Virus record (IMG/VR): IMGVR_UViG_3300021083_000423
Span: 1 to 28,628 of that record
Reading direction: 5' to 3' (one strand)
Source of the DNA: a virus
Length of the DNA: 28,628 nucleotides
Shown here: piece by piece, positions 14,885 through 21,601 of the stretch
How positions within the stretch are numbered: the first letter of the stretch is position 1
How the letters are laid out: each line of letters begins with the position of its first letter
Position numbers and translations under genes: made by a program
Notes under the pieces: generated by a model
Seen by the model: the letters and a program-made list of their open reading frames with translations, nothing else
Databases searched by the model: none
Told to the model about the DNA's origin: nothing

Positions 14885-15267
14885 CGCGGCGGACAAACCG
14901 AAAGCTGGGTGGCCCGCAACGTGGCGTTTCCGGTCGCGGTAATCGCCGCCAGCCAATTATTCGGGCCGGGATTGATGCATACGCCGTTTGCGGGAAGCGC
15001 GGGACTTCCCGGCGTGCTGGGCAGGCTCGGCACGATCGCCGTCACCGCGCTCGTCGTCCCGAGCTGATAGAAAATCTCTTCCGAACTCGCGCCCACGGCA
15101 TATTCCAGCAGCAACGCTGGATATCCGGCGGAGCCATTGGTCGGCTGCGGCAACTCGATATTGGCGCTGGTCGATCCGGCGGCGATCGAGGCATTGCCGC
15201 CGATTGTCTGTGCGTGAGCGCTGCCGCACGCGAGCGCGGCGCACACGATCGCCATAAGCCTGATCAT
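14881..15267 (-). CDS. Small exported protein in the head-tail operon
   Basis: ATG 15267 overlaps the preceding stop as ATGA, which fixes the start and rejects a 24-residue longer frame. The 128-aa product begins with a clear signal peptide (MIRLMAIVCAALACGSAHA, cleavage before QT). The mature part is beta-rich and Ala/Ser/Thr/Gly-rich, with two Cys near the C-terminus (GVCINPGPNN and SVCPPR) that could form a disulfide in the periplasm. No domain is recognised. An exported protein inside a virion operon is unusual. It could be a periplasmic or surface factor, for example acting on superinfecting phage, or a decoration protein with a host-derived N-terminus. Confidence 0.72.
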   Translation of the reverse strand: MIRLMAIVCAALACGSAHAQTIGGNASIAAGSTSANIELPQPTNGSAGYPALLLEYAVGASSEEIFYQLGTTSAVTAIVPSLPSTPGSPALPANGVCINPGPNNWLAAITATGNATLRATQLSVCPPR

Positions 15268-15479
15268 TTGCCGCTTTCCGGAATTTGGCGTTCCAGCAGA
15301 AGGTGCGTCGCCGTCGGCCACGTCAGCACGACCTTCCATCCTTCCGCGGCGAGAACATTGAGATCGTCCATGAAATGCTGTTGACGCGACTCACCACCAT
15401 CACCGGCGATTTCGCGGGTATTGATCGGCGCATCGACGTGCGGCGAATTCAGCTTGAACAGTCGATATTCGATTTTCAT
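15264..15479 (-). CDS. DUF4177-like small protein, 71 aa
   Basis: Start ATG at 15479 shares one base with the preceding stop (TGATG). The product begins MKIEYRLFKLNSPH and contains LNVLAAEGWKVVLTWPTATH followed by LLLERQIPESGK. The pattern 'LNxLAxEGWKVV...LLERxx' is that of DUF4177-like proteins, small one-domain proteins of unknown biochemical function often found in phages. Both ends overlap neighbours by a few bases, so it is translated as part of the head-completion gene string. Confidence 0.72.
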   Translation of the reverse strand: MKIEYRLFKLNSPHVDAPINTREIAGDGGESRQQHFMDDLNVLAAEGWKVVLTWPTATHLLLERQIPESGK

Positions 15480-16237
15480 CAACTCAGCCCCCACAGCGTA
15501 CCGTAACTCTGCGCATAGCCAATATAAGTGCGTCCGTACGGCGTTTTCAGATTGTTGAGATTGGCTATGGTGAACATTTTGATTTGCTCAGGCACAACCA
15601 TGCTTTCGTTTGTGCTTTCATCGCCTGAACTTTGTATCACACCGCCAACAAATCCGAGGCAATTGAACTGCTTGCGCAAGTCGACAAAGAATGTCTGCCC
15701 TGGCTGATCCGGCGCGATATTGATCAACGTATCGCCGCCAAGATTATAGACCATCTGCGCATAGACTTGCGGCATTTTCCTGAATTGCCGATTGACGATG
15801 TCGATCGCTATTCCGAACGCGATGCCGAGAAACGGCGAATCCGCCGGTAGGTATTGCGTCTGAATTTCCATCACATTCTGAACGAACCAAACAAATCCGG
15901 CAAACAACGCTTCTCCCGGCGCGCACGGCACGGGAGGCGTCGGCGGAATCGGCGGATTCCATGCGACGATCTGATCGGCGAAATCGCTGTCGTCGCCGCC
16001 GGTCGCGGTGACATGAAACGACAATTCGCCGGCGGTATTGGTATCCGTCGCGGTGAGCATCACCGCGTACCAACCATTACCGACTTCACTGACGGTTCCG
16101 GTTACCGCTCCGAATGCACCGCCGTTCTTTGAAATCAGAACGGTCGGCGAGGCCCCGAGCAGCGGACTGATATGGTTGGACGATTCGACCAGAATAAACG
16201 TGCGCGTATAGGCCGTGCCTTGTTTGATGATGCTCAT
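15479..16237 (-). CDS. Head-completion/structural protein with N-terminal Ig-like domain
   Basis: ATG overlaps the stop of the 63-aa gene as ATGA. In this 252-aa protein, residues about 1-95 look like a beta-sandwich (GTAYTRTFILVESSN, GNGWYAVMLTATDTNTAGEL) of the kind used as phage decoration or fibre-attachment domain. A proline-rich linker follows (PPIPPTPPVPCAPGEAL). Residues 110-252 form a second domain (QVYAQMVYNLGGDTLINIAP, FFVDLRKQFN, TPYGRTYIGYAQSYGTLWGL) that recurs downstream of capsid genes in Bcep781-like phages. It is probably a head or head-completion protein. No motif points to an enzyme. Confidence 0.72.
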   Translation of the reverse strand: MSIIKQGTAYTRTFILVESSNHISPLLGASPTVLISKNGGAFGAVTGTVSEVGNGWYAVMLTATDTNTAGELSFHVTATGGDDSDFADQIVAWNPPIPPTPPVPCAPGEALFAGFVWFVQNVMEIQTQYLPADSPFLGIAFGIAIDIVNRQFRKMPQVYAQMVYNLGGDTLINIAPDQPGQTFFVDLRKQFNCLGFVGGVIQSSGDESTNESMVVPEQIKMFTIANLNNLKTPYGRTYIGYAQSYGTLWGLS

Positions 16238-16425
16238 GGTTGGGCGGCGGGCCGGCGCTCCGGTTGCGGAACCGCAGGAATGATCGGCATTTTCGTTACA
16301 CCGCCCAAATCAACGATCTGCCGCGTGCCAACCGCCGTTCCGAAGCTCGCCAGCGTCTTGCGAAACGCCACCGGGCTCGTTGGCTGCGGCTGAAGGTTTT
16401 GCTGAAACAGCAGCAGAAGCGACAT
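16234..16425 (-). CDS. Small hypothetical protein, 63 aa
   Basis: The product begins MSLLLLFQQNLQPQPTSPVA, a short hydrophobic start followed by a Pro/Gln-rich linker, and ends in QPERRPAAQP. Such short 'M(S/A)LLLLF' proteins occur among phage structural genes and have no known role. GGAG with a short spacer, or GGG further upstream, may serve as ribosome binding site. The stop overlaps the next ATG (ATGA), which supports real translation. The N-terminal hydrophobic stretch is too short for a confident membrane anchor. Confidence 0.6.
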   Translation of the reverse strand: MSLLLLFQQNLQPQPTSPVAFRKTLASFGTAVGTRQIVDLGGVTKMPIIPAVPQPERRPAAQP

Positions 16426-16443
16426 TTGGCTCCGTCCCTTACT

Positions 16444-16998
16444 TCACTGCATCACGCCTGCGGACTTTGGCGGACGGCCGCGGCGGCGCGGTGCTGATTG
16501 CGGCGGCGGCATCTGCCCGCTGAGATCGACTGAGATCCGCTCGCCCACCGGTTTGATATCCGGGTGATAACCGGTGCGCGGCTCTTCCTCGACCACGCTG
16601 AGGTCGAAGCCCCTGATTCGGGCCTCACTGTTATTCTGGGCCAGGCTGCTGCCGAGATTGTCGTTGATCGCGATCGCCAGACGCTTGCGCGTTTCACGAC
16701 CCTGGACGACGAGAACCCCGTCATTGCGTGCCGCCGCCATGGCAATGACTTCCGGCTTGATCGGCCGGTCGATCGAATAAAAATACGCGACGTAGCTCCG
16801 CGCGCCCATTACCTCCGACAACGGCAACATGTTGTAGCGCCGGTGCTGATAGATAACGCGGTCGATCTGCTCCTGCTTCAAGCCGCTGAACACCGTCTGC
16901 CCACCCGATCCGATCGTGCGGCTGACGCGGCCTTTGTCGGCCAAACGGAATTCGAACTGCAGGATTTGTTTGGTCGCGTTGGCGATGTAGAGGTCCAT
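16444..16998 (-). CDS. Conserved protein downstream of capsid gene, with basic RRRGRPPK tail
   Basis: This 184-aa protein starts after AAAGGA (about 10 nt spacing). Residues 1-150 (MDLYIANATKQILQFEFRLA, GGQTVFSGLKQEQIDRVIYQ, QHRRYNMLPLSEV) form a compact domain seen directly after DUF2184-type capsid genes. The C-terminus (PRRRGRPPKSAGVMQ) contains RGRPPK, the core of an AT-hook, so the tail may touch packaged DNA. Its role is unknown; a head-interior or head-vertex protein would fit. It sits 37 bp downstream of the capsid gene. Confidence 0.72.
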   Translation of the reverse strand: MDLYIANATKQILQFEFRLADKGRVSRTIGSGGQTVFSGLKQEQIDRVIYQHRRYNMLPLSEVMGARSYVAYFYSIDRPIKPEVIAMAAARNDGVLVVQGRETRKRLAIAINDNLGSSLAQNNSEARIRGFDLSVVEEEPRTGYHPDIKPVGERISVDLSGQMPPPQSAPRRRGRPPKSAGVMQ

Positions 16999-17035
16999 GT
17001 TCGCGCCGTCCTTTGTTGTTGGTGACAGTCCCCTT

Positions 17036-18058
17036 TTATAGGTACTGCATCGATATGATGCGGATGGCTTCCGGGCGCCAGCCTATGCCCGACGTGATGC
17101 GGATTTCCGAGGTCACGTCGATCGCCCCTTCAGGGAGCGGCACGGGAATTTCCCGCGGCGCCGCCATGTCGCTGTACTGCATGATGCAGCCTTCCAGGCC
17201 CGGCTCGAGCGTAGCGAAGATATTGGTGTTGATCGGCGACCCGGCCGGCTTTTTGACTTCCGGCATGGCGATGATCACGGCGTCGGTGCCGCCGGTGCCG
17301 GCGCCGATCAGCGTATCGTCATAGCCGACCACGAAGGCATCCTGGTTCATTTCCAGGATGTCCTTGACGACGCCCAGGGTGGATTGCGAACCGGCGCCAG
17401 TGCGCTGGAACTGCACGAGCTGGACAATGTCCTGATAGGAGAAGGTGCCGAGCACCCGCTGTGGCCCAACCACGACAATACGCTGCGGAATCCCGAGCTG
17501 ATTAGTCGCCGTTTTGAGCGCCTGAATCTGCCCGGCGAGGAAAAACGACATCTGGCCGGCGTCATAGGTTTCGACCGTGTCGTTGCCGTTCGAATCCGGC
17601 GGCAGTGATACCAGCGTGGCGCCGTTGGTATTGAGAAGCCCCTCGCCATAGGAGGGATTGATGCCCGACAACAGCGCCACGCGGGCAAATTGCGCGTGCG
17701 CCTGGCGCATCGCCAAGCGCTGCGCTTCAACAATCGATACGCCATAACGCGCCGCGGCGGCGGTATCGTGATGGTCGTATTCCGCGCGATTGCGAATGAG
17801 GTATGTCGGCGTCTGCAACTGCGACATGATGATGTCGCACGATGGTAGTTCGTTGAACGGCGCCTGGCCGCCGGAAACCTTGGTCCGCACATCGATGCGA
17901 TTGATGTAGACGTAAAGGTCGCCCTCCGAAAGGCGCACCATGAGGTCGCCGCCGGCGAGCAATTCGAAGGCGCCAGAGGCCTGCGAATAGGGCAGCAACA
18001 GACGCGGTTCGACATAGGACGGGTGGACCCGCGTCACTGCCGGGGCGATCGTGGCCAT
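17036..18058 (-). CDS. Major capsid protein, DUF2184 type
   Basis: This 340-aa protein occupies the capsid place, after protease/scaffold and decoration genes. Visible segments are YVEPRLLLPYSQASGAFELL at residues 15-34, LYVYINRIDVRTKVSGGQAP, a long helix SIVEAQRLAMRQAHAQFARV (spine-helix-like), AGQIQALKTATNQLGIPQRI and the C-terminal IGWRPEAIRIISMQYL. These match the DUF2184 family, whose members adopt the HK97 capsid fold (family knowledge, not computed here). CGGAG about 9 nt before ATG supports the start. The C-terminal IRITSGIGWRP segment is the usual P-domain ending. Hundreds of copies would form the shell. Confidence 0.88.
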   Translation of the reverse strand: MATIAPAVTRVHPSYVEPRLLLPYSQASGAFELLAGGDLMVRLSEGDLYVYINRIDVRTKVSGGQAPFNELPSCDIIMSQLQTPTYLIRNRAEYDHHDTAAAARYGVSIVEAQRLAMRQAHAQFARVALLSGINPSYGEGLLNTNGATLVSLPPDSNGNDTVETYDAGQMSFFLAGQIQALKTATNQLGIPQRIVVVGPQRVLGTFSYQDIVQLVQFQRTGAGSQSTLGVVKDILEMNQDAFVVGYDDTLIGAGTGGTDAVIIAMPEVKKPAGSPINTNIFATLEPGLEGCIMQYSDMAAPREIPVPLPEGAIDVTSEIRITSGIGWRPEAIRIISMQYL

Positions 18059-18098
18059 GGTTCAAGACTCCGTTGAAAGATTTGATTTTCGGGTATGA

Positions 18099-18494
18099 TC
18101 AGATTTGCGCGACGGCGACCGAGCCGGACCGGTTCCAGGTATAAAATCCGGTTGTCGCGCTGTAGGACACGGTCATGGAATTCCCGACCTGGACTTCCAG
18201 GATGCTGATCGGGAGGATGCCGCCGCCGGTCACGCCGCGACCGATCGCGCCGCCGCCGGGATTGAGCAGGCCACCGGAGGAATAGGTACCGGGATTGTTG
18301 GCGGAGCCGGCGGCACCCTGATAGGTCAAGGTCGTGCTCGTGGTCCCAGCAGCCGCCGTGAACGAACCGTTGTAGCCGTTCGGCACATTGGCGCCGGCAC
18401 CGGTCGACACGATCCCCGACACGGTGAAATCATCCCCCACCGCGAGTTCGCCGCCGGTCGTGAGGGTCAGTGTTACAAGGCCCGTGGTCGAGTT
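18099..18494 (-). CDS. Decoration-protein continuation after in-frame amber codon
   Basis: The frame continues from the upstream decoration gene after the TAG at 18495-18497 with no shift. It encodes 131 codons (NSTTGLVTLTL ... SVAVAQI) up to TGA at 18099-18101. The only independent start candidate is GTG at 18440, which lacks a Shine-Dalgarno sequence and would cut the domain. Residues just after TAG form the beta-rich module seen in the sheath, with GYNGSFTAAAG and NNPGTYSSGG. The end (GNSMTVSYSATTGFYTWNRS) looks like an intact C-terminal domain. Other module copies have Trp at the TAG position, so TGG to TAG is the likely change. The product exists only with amber suppression or readthrough, otherwise this is a broken 3' half. 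Confidence 0.65.
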   Translation of the reverse strand, partial: NSTTGLVTLTLTTGGELAVGDDFTVSGIVSTGAGANVPNGYNGSFTAAAGTTSTTLTYQGAAGSANNPGTYSSGGLLNPGGGAIGRGVTGGGILPISILEVQVGNSMTVSYSATTGFYTWNRSGSVAVAQI

Positions 18495-18497
18495 CTA
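18495..18497 (-). other. In-frame TAG at conserved Trp position
   Basis: The minus strand reads GCC AGC TAG AAC TCG. In the sheath copies of the module the aligned residues are LTW-S and ISW-S, and in the 161-aa tail protein VSW-A, so TAG stands where TGG is expected (one G to A change). Confidence 0.7.
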
Positions 18498-19046
18498 GCT
18501 GGCCCCCGTGATGACATCCTGGCTGTACGCCGCGACGTAGGGAATGAGCCGCTGGTTGACGAAATCCCACGTCACCAGAGAGCCGGTGAAATACCCTTCA
18601 AGATCCACCAGTGCGGGGTCGATCGCCAAGGGAATGCGCGCCTTGGACCCGAGCGGGTAATAGTTGACCTGCATTCCTGATGCCGCAAGCGGCACTGGCG
18701 ATTGCGGCGACATGATCATCGCCATGTTTTGATCGAACACGGAGAAACCCGAGAGCAGACCAGCCGCTTGCTGCCCAGAGGTCGCCGGCCCAACCTTGGT
18801 CGCGAGCGACACCACAGGTCCCAACACCGCATTCGGCTGACCCGTGCCGCCGGGCACCACGTCGGAAATTCCGCAGCCGCCATACATCGGCAAAGTCGCC
18901 GCGGTGGACAGCGTCCCGCCGCGCATCCGAAACCGCGCTACCGGATCATCGATGGCGCAGCCCTGAATAAAGCCGGCGCTGGTGATGTTGAACGAGCCCG
19001 GCGCATTGACCGTCGGCAATGGATTGAAGGGAGCAAGAGCGGCCAT
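18495..19046 (-). CDS. Head decoration/structural protein, truncated by amber stop
   Basis: From ATG at 19046 (AAGGAA, 8 nt spacing) to TAG at 18495-18497 the product is 183 aa: MAALAPFNPLPTVNAPGSFN, MRGGTLSTAATLPMYGGCGI, SGFSVFDQNMAMIMSPQSPV and VTWDFVNQRLIPYVAAYSQD. This type of protein lies between scaffold and capsid genes in DUF2184-capsid phages and is likely a capsid-associated decoration or cement protein. It ends abruptly at ITGAS just where a conserved Trp and a beta-rich module would follow, and the same frame continues for 131 codons. Full length would be 315 aa. The truncated form may still work if the module is only a surface decoration. Confidence 0.8.
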   Translation of the reverse strand: MAALAPFNPLPTVNAPGSFNITSAGFIQGCAIDDPVARFRMRGGTLSTAATLPMYGGCGISDVVPGGTGQPNAVLGPVVSLATKVGPATSGQQAAGLLSGFSVFDQNMAMIMSPQSPVPLAASGMQVNYYPLGSKARIPLAIDPALVDLEGYFTGSLVTWDFVNQRLIPYVAAYSQDVITGAS

Positions 19047-19084
19047 AATGGCGGTTCCTTGTTTGAGTCAGGGTGTTGTGGGGT

Positions 19085-20017
19085 TTACCGGGCGCCGCGC
19101 GGCGCCGCGTTGAGCTGCCGAACCTGCGTCGGTGGCTTCATCGCGCCAATGAAGGTGCCGCCGCCCGATACGAACTCATAGAACGGCAGGCCGGTGACAG
19201 GATTAGTACGCTTGACGGTTCGGAGTTCTCCGGCACCCAGATCGCTCGGGCGCGCCGCGGCCGCGATGGCGTCGGCATAGATCATGTCCTTGATCTGACC
19301 GAACGCCGTCGGCTCCGCCGAAAGCTTGACCAGATCGATGTTCTTGCAGCGCTCGGAAAAGCCCTGAAAGTCCCGCAGAATCCGGCGCGCATAGGCCATC
19401 GGCGATTCCGACTGCAGCGGCCCCGGCGCCCGCTTGCCATGGGCCTGATAGACCGCATCGGCGCGCTGCTGTTCGTTCGCCATCACTTCGTAATCGGCGT
19501 CCGACATGAGCTTGGGGATGGCGGACTCGACCCGCGACAAACGCTCGAGCATTGCAGGATCGCTGTCGGCGCGAGCATCGGCCTTGGTGTTGGTCGCCGC
19601 AACCGGAGCCGAGACCTGAGCCGCGAGCGAAGCCGCGTCCTTGCGGGCCTTGTCCGCCTTGCGCTCTTCCTCGTCCTTGTCTTCGGCGTCCTTGCGGGCC
19701 TTCTTGGCCTTGTCGGCCGCCAGTTCTTTCGCCTCGCCGGCTTCCTCCCAGTCGCACTTGAGCTTGTCTTCTTCGGCGTCGTGACGCTTCTTGTAGGACT
19801 CTTCGTCCTCGGCGTCGCCGCGCTTGGAGAAGGCGTGGCTGTCAGCGCGCTTCTTCGCATCGGCCTTTTTCATTTCGCCTTCGGCGTCGGCGCGGCGCTT
19901 CTTGTCCGCCTTCATTTCCTCTTCCATCGCATCGAGACGCGCATCGAAGCGCTTGCCCATCCTGTCGAGCGCCGCCAAAATCTTGTCCGGCACCACGCCT
20001 TCGCTACCTTCGGCCAT
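19085..20017 (-). CDS. Internal in-frame start: free scaffold protein
   Basis: Inside the polyprotein, ATG at 20017 (Met486) is preceded by AGAGGAG with 8-nt spacing. That is one of the best ribosome binding sites in the window, and it lies exactly between the DUF2213 domain and the coiled-coil region. Translation from here gives a 310-aa protein (MAEGSEGVVPDKILAALDRM ...) made only of the scaffold part. Lambda uses the same design: protease C and scaffold Nu3 share a reading frame, with Nu3 starting internally and made in excess. The ribosome binding site is seen directly; that it is used is inference. Confidence 0.6.
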   Translation of the reverse strand: MAEGSEGVVPDKILAALDRMGKRFDARLDAMEEEMKADKKRRADAEGEMKKADAKKRADSHAFSKRGDAEDEESYKKRHDAEEDKLKCDWEEAGEAKELAADKAKKARKDAEDKDEEERKADKARKDAASLAAQVSAPVAATNTKADARADSDPAMLERLSRVESAIPKLMSDADYEVMANEQQRADAVYQAHGKRAPGPLQSESPMAYARRILRDFQGFSERCKNIDLVKLSAEPTAFGQIKDMIYADAIAAAARPSDLGAGELRTVKRTNPVTGLPFYEFVSGGGTFIGAMKPPTQVRQLNAAPRGAR

Positions 20018-21472
20018 CACAGAATCTCCTCTCGTTTCGGCGCGCACGCCGGATGGTTCTTGACCTTTGTCCCATACACCGGCCGCGCAGACGGCCAAAT
20101 GATCGACAAGTTTTGGTTCGTCTTCGACCAACAGACTTGACGTTTTACCGTCGATTTCGATTGCGCCTGTAAGCGATGCGCTCGCTTTGACGCCTGGCGA
20201 TGTTGATAGTTGCGTCTTCGCCATTTGGACGGCGGCCGGCTGATCTAAAATCTTGGCGATGCCCCAGACTTCATCGCCTTTGATATACGGTAGAAAAATC
20301 GAGCCGATATTCCGCTCGGCGTATTCCTTGCTGTCGAGCATAGTCGACGGCGGATGTTCCCAGATCACCGGAAGTCCATTGCAGCGGGCAACGAATTCTT
20401 CGGTCAGGAACGCCTCCGGCTTGCGGATGACGTATTCGTTATGTTTCGACCGGAACGCCGCGCCGGTTCCGGTAATACGCAAATCGAACAGCCAGAGATT
20501 TTCGTACTGCTGCGGCGAGGTGAGATCGCCCGCCATCATCATCCGCGCGATTGCCAGTTCGTCGGCACCGAACCGGCTCAGAGCGACCCGACAACCGGGA
20601 TGCAACGGTTCGGGGGGAGAATTGATCGGCGCCCACGCAAACGCGCAGTGCTCGTCATTGAGCTTGGGAATGAACTGCTCGACACCCCGGAACACGAACG
20701 TCGTGAAATCGCACTGTTCGGGCGGCGGCGCCGGCACCAATATCGCCGCATCTAGCCTCGTTCTTTTTTTAAAGTTAGCCGCCGTGTCATCCGCCCGTTC
20801 GGCCGATTCGGCCTGGGGCGATTTGCTATGGCGCACCATTTCCGGTTCACCATTGCGTTCGCTCCCCGTCAGTACATACCCTAATTTCTTGTAGTAATTT
20901 ACCAGCCCCGGATTATTGATGACATCGGCCTCTAAACGCAGATCAACCCCAAGATCATCTGCGATCTTATTGAGACGATTAAGAACGCTATATCCAGCGC
21001 CTTTCTCTCCGTTATTCTCGATCCATGAAATATGGACCTCCGCATCACCCTCCTTATTTACGCGCGCTTCGACGCCGAAATCGACCTTAAGATTTTTTGC
21101 CTCTTCTTTTAGAGGATTTAGTTGTTGCCTTACCTCATGTACCGACGTCTCCCTTGGAGGAGATGCGCCCGTTTTCTCGCTCTTTGTGAATTTACCGTCG
21201 TTGTCGCGCGGGTGATCGCTCTCAAATGCCGCGTCGTCCGCTCGACCGATAGGATCGGCGGCAATACGCCTGGTCCAAAGAGTTAGTTCATTGTCGAGGT
21301 TCCAACCAGTCTCCTCTTGGAATTCGCGTTTGGCTGCATCGATGGCCGATTCGCCGTCTTCGATCTTACCGCCGGGAAAACACCACTCCCCGACATGATC
21401 GCCCGCCGGGCCCCGTTTGAGAAACAGCGCCTTATTCCCGGCAATATAGACGACGCCAGCCGCGCGGATCAT
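19085..21472 (-). CDS. Nudix-DUF2213-scaffold polyprotein with inserted GNAT-like domain
   Basis: This 795-aa head-assembly protein is longer than usual for its family. Residues 1-70 are the first half of a Nudix domain with a perfect Nudix box (GKIEDGE...REFQEETGW, residues 35-57). Residues about 72-253 are an insertion: a linker with SDHPRDNDGKFT, then a GNAT-like core (GEKGAGYSVLNRL, LRLEADVINNPGLVNYYKKL, GYVLTG). The Nudix domain resumes at CDFTTFVFRGVEQF and LNDEHCAFAW, and runs into the DUF2213 segment (residues about 325-475, LFDLRITGTGAAF, NGLPVIWEHP, DHLAVCAAGVWD), thought to be the capsid protease. Residues 500-640 are a Lys/Glu/Asp/Ala coiled coil typical of scaffolds, and 650-795 a C-terminal domain. 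GGAG 10 nt upstream supports ATG 21472. Confidence 0.88.
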   Translation of the reverse strand: MIRAAGVVYIAGNKALFLKRGPAGDHVGEWCFPGGKIEDGESAIDAAKREFQEETGWNLDNELTLWTRRIAADPIGRADDAAFESDHPRDNDGKFTKSEKTGASPPRETSVHEVRQQLNPLKEEAKNLKVDFGVEARVNKEGDAEVHISWIENNGEKGAGYSVLNRLNKIADDLGVDLRLEADVINNPGLVNYYKKLGYVLTGSERNGEPEMVRHSKSPQAESAERADDTAANFKKRTRLDAAILVPAPPPEQCDFTTFVFRGVEQFIPKLNDEHCAFAWAPINSPPEPLHPGCRVALSRFGADELAIARMMMAGDLTSPQQYENLWLFDLRITGTGAAFRSKHNEYVIRKPEAFLTEEFVARCNGLPVIWEHPPSTMLDSKEYAERNIGSIFLPYIKGDEVWGIAKILDQPAAVQMAKTQLSTSPGVKASASLTGAIEIDGKTSSLLVEDEPKLVDHLAVCAAGVWDKGQEPSGVRAETRGDSVMAEGSEGVVPDKILAALDRMGKRFDARLDAMEEEMKADKKRRADAEGEMKKADAKKRADSHAFSKRGDAEDEESYKKRHDAEEDKLKCDWEEAGEAKELAADKAKKARKDAEDKDEEERKADKARKDAASLAAQVSAPVAATNTKADARADSDPAMLERLSRVESAIPKLMSDADYEVMANEQQRADAVYQAHGKRAPGPLQSESPMAYARRILRDFQGFSERCKNIDLVKLSAEPTAFGQIKDMIYADAIAAAARPSDLGAGELRTVKRTNPVTGLPFYEFVSGGGTFIGAMKPPTQVRQLNAAPRGAR
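20781..20797. repeat. Imperfect direct repeat at left edge of inserted domain
   Basis: On the minus strand CGGGCGGATGACACGGC (codes ERADDTA in part), matching 21228-21244 (CGAGCGGACGACGCGGC) at 14 of 17 bases. The pair brackets the low-G+C GNAT-like insertion. Confidence 0.45.
21228..21244. repeat. Imperfect direct repeat at right edge of inserted domain
   Basis: On the minus strand CGAGCGGACGACGCGGC (codes RADDAA), the partner of 20781-20797. It lies a few codons after the Nudix box half ends. Confidence 0.45.
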
Positions 21473-21477
21473 TGATC

Positions 21478-21506
21478 TTGGACTCCGCGCTTAATTGTGC
21501 CATAAT
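21478..21506 (+). promoter_or_regulatory. Promoter of the plus-strand DNA-binding gene
   Basis: TTGGAC (21478-21483), a 17-bp spacer, then CATAAT (21501-21506). The start codon ATG is at 21513, so the transcript would begin at or very near the ATG and be leaderless, consistent with no Shine-Dalgarno sequence before this gene. The -35 match is partial. Confidence 0.5.
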
Positions 21507-21601
21507 AGTGCCATGGCAATTCGGCTGCGAGACCTATTCAAACGTAAAGGTGCCGCGGATAAATCCGGTAAATCATTAATTGTGCCACCCATTAAGCGCG
21601 G
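21485..21601. promoter_or_regulatory. Inverted/direct repeat pair around the plus-strand gene start (operator candidate)
   Basis: CCGCGCTTAAT at 21485-21495 is the exact inverse of ATTAAGCGCGG at 21591-21601. In addition TTAATTGTGCCA occurs at 21491-21502 and again at 21576-21587 in the same orientation. GTGCCAT is repeated at 21498-21504 and 21508-21514, and the palindrome TGCCATGGCA covers the start codon (21509-21518). The first repeat copy overlaps the promoter spacer and -10 box, so a protein bound there would block transcription. Confidence 0.5.

Noticed and set aside
19073-20140. 355-codon plus-strand frame opposite the protease/scaffold gene
   Set aside because: It mirrors the Lys/Glu/Ala-rich coiled-coil gene; the Arg/Leu-rich translation, lack of ribosome binding site and lack of any family look show it is a shadow.
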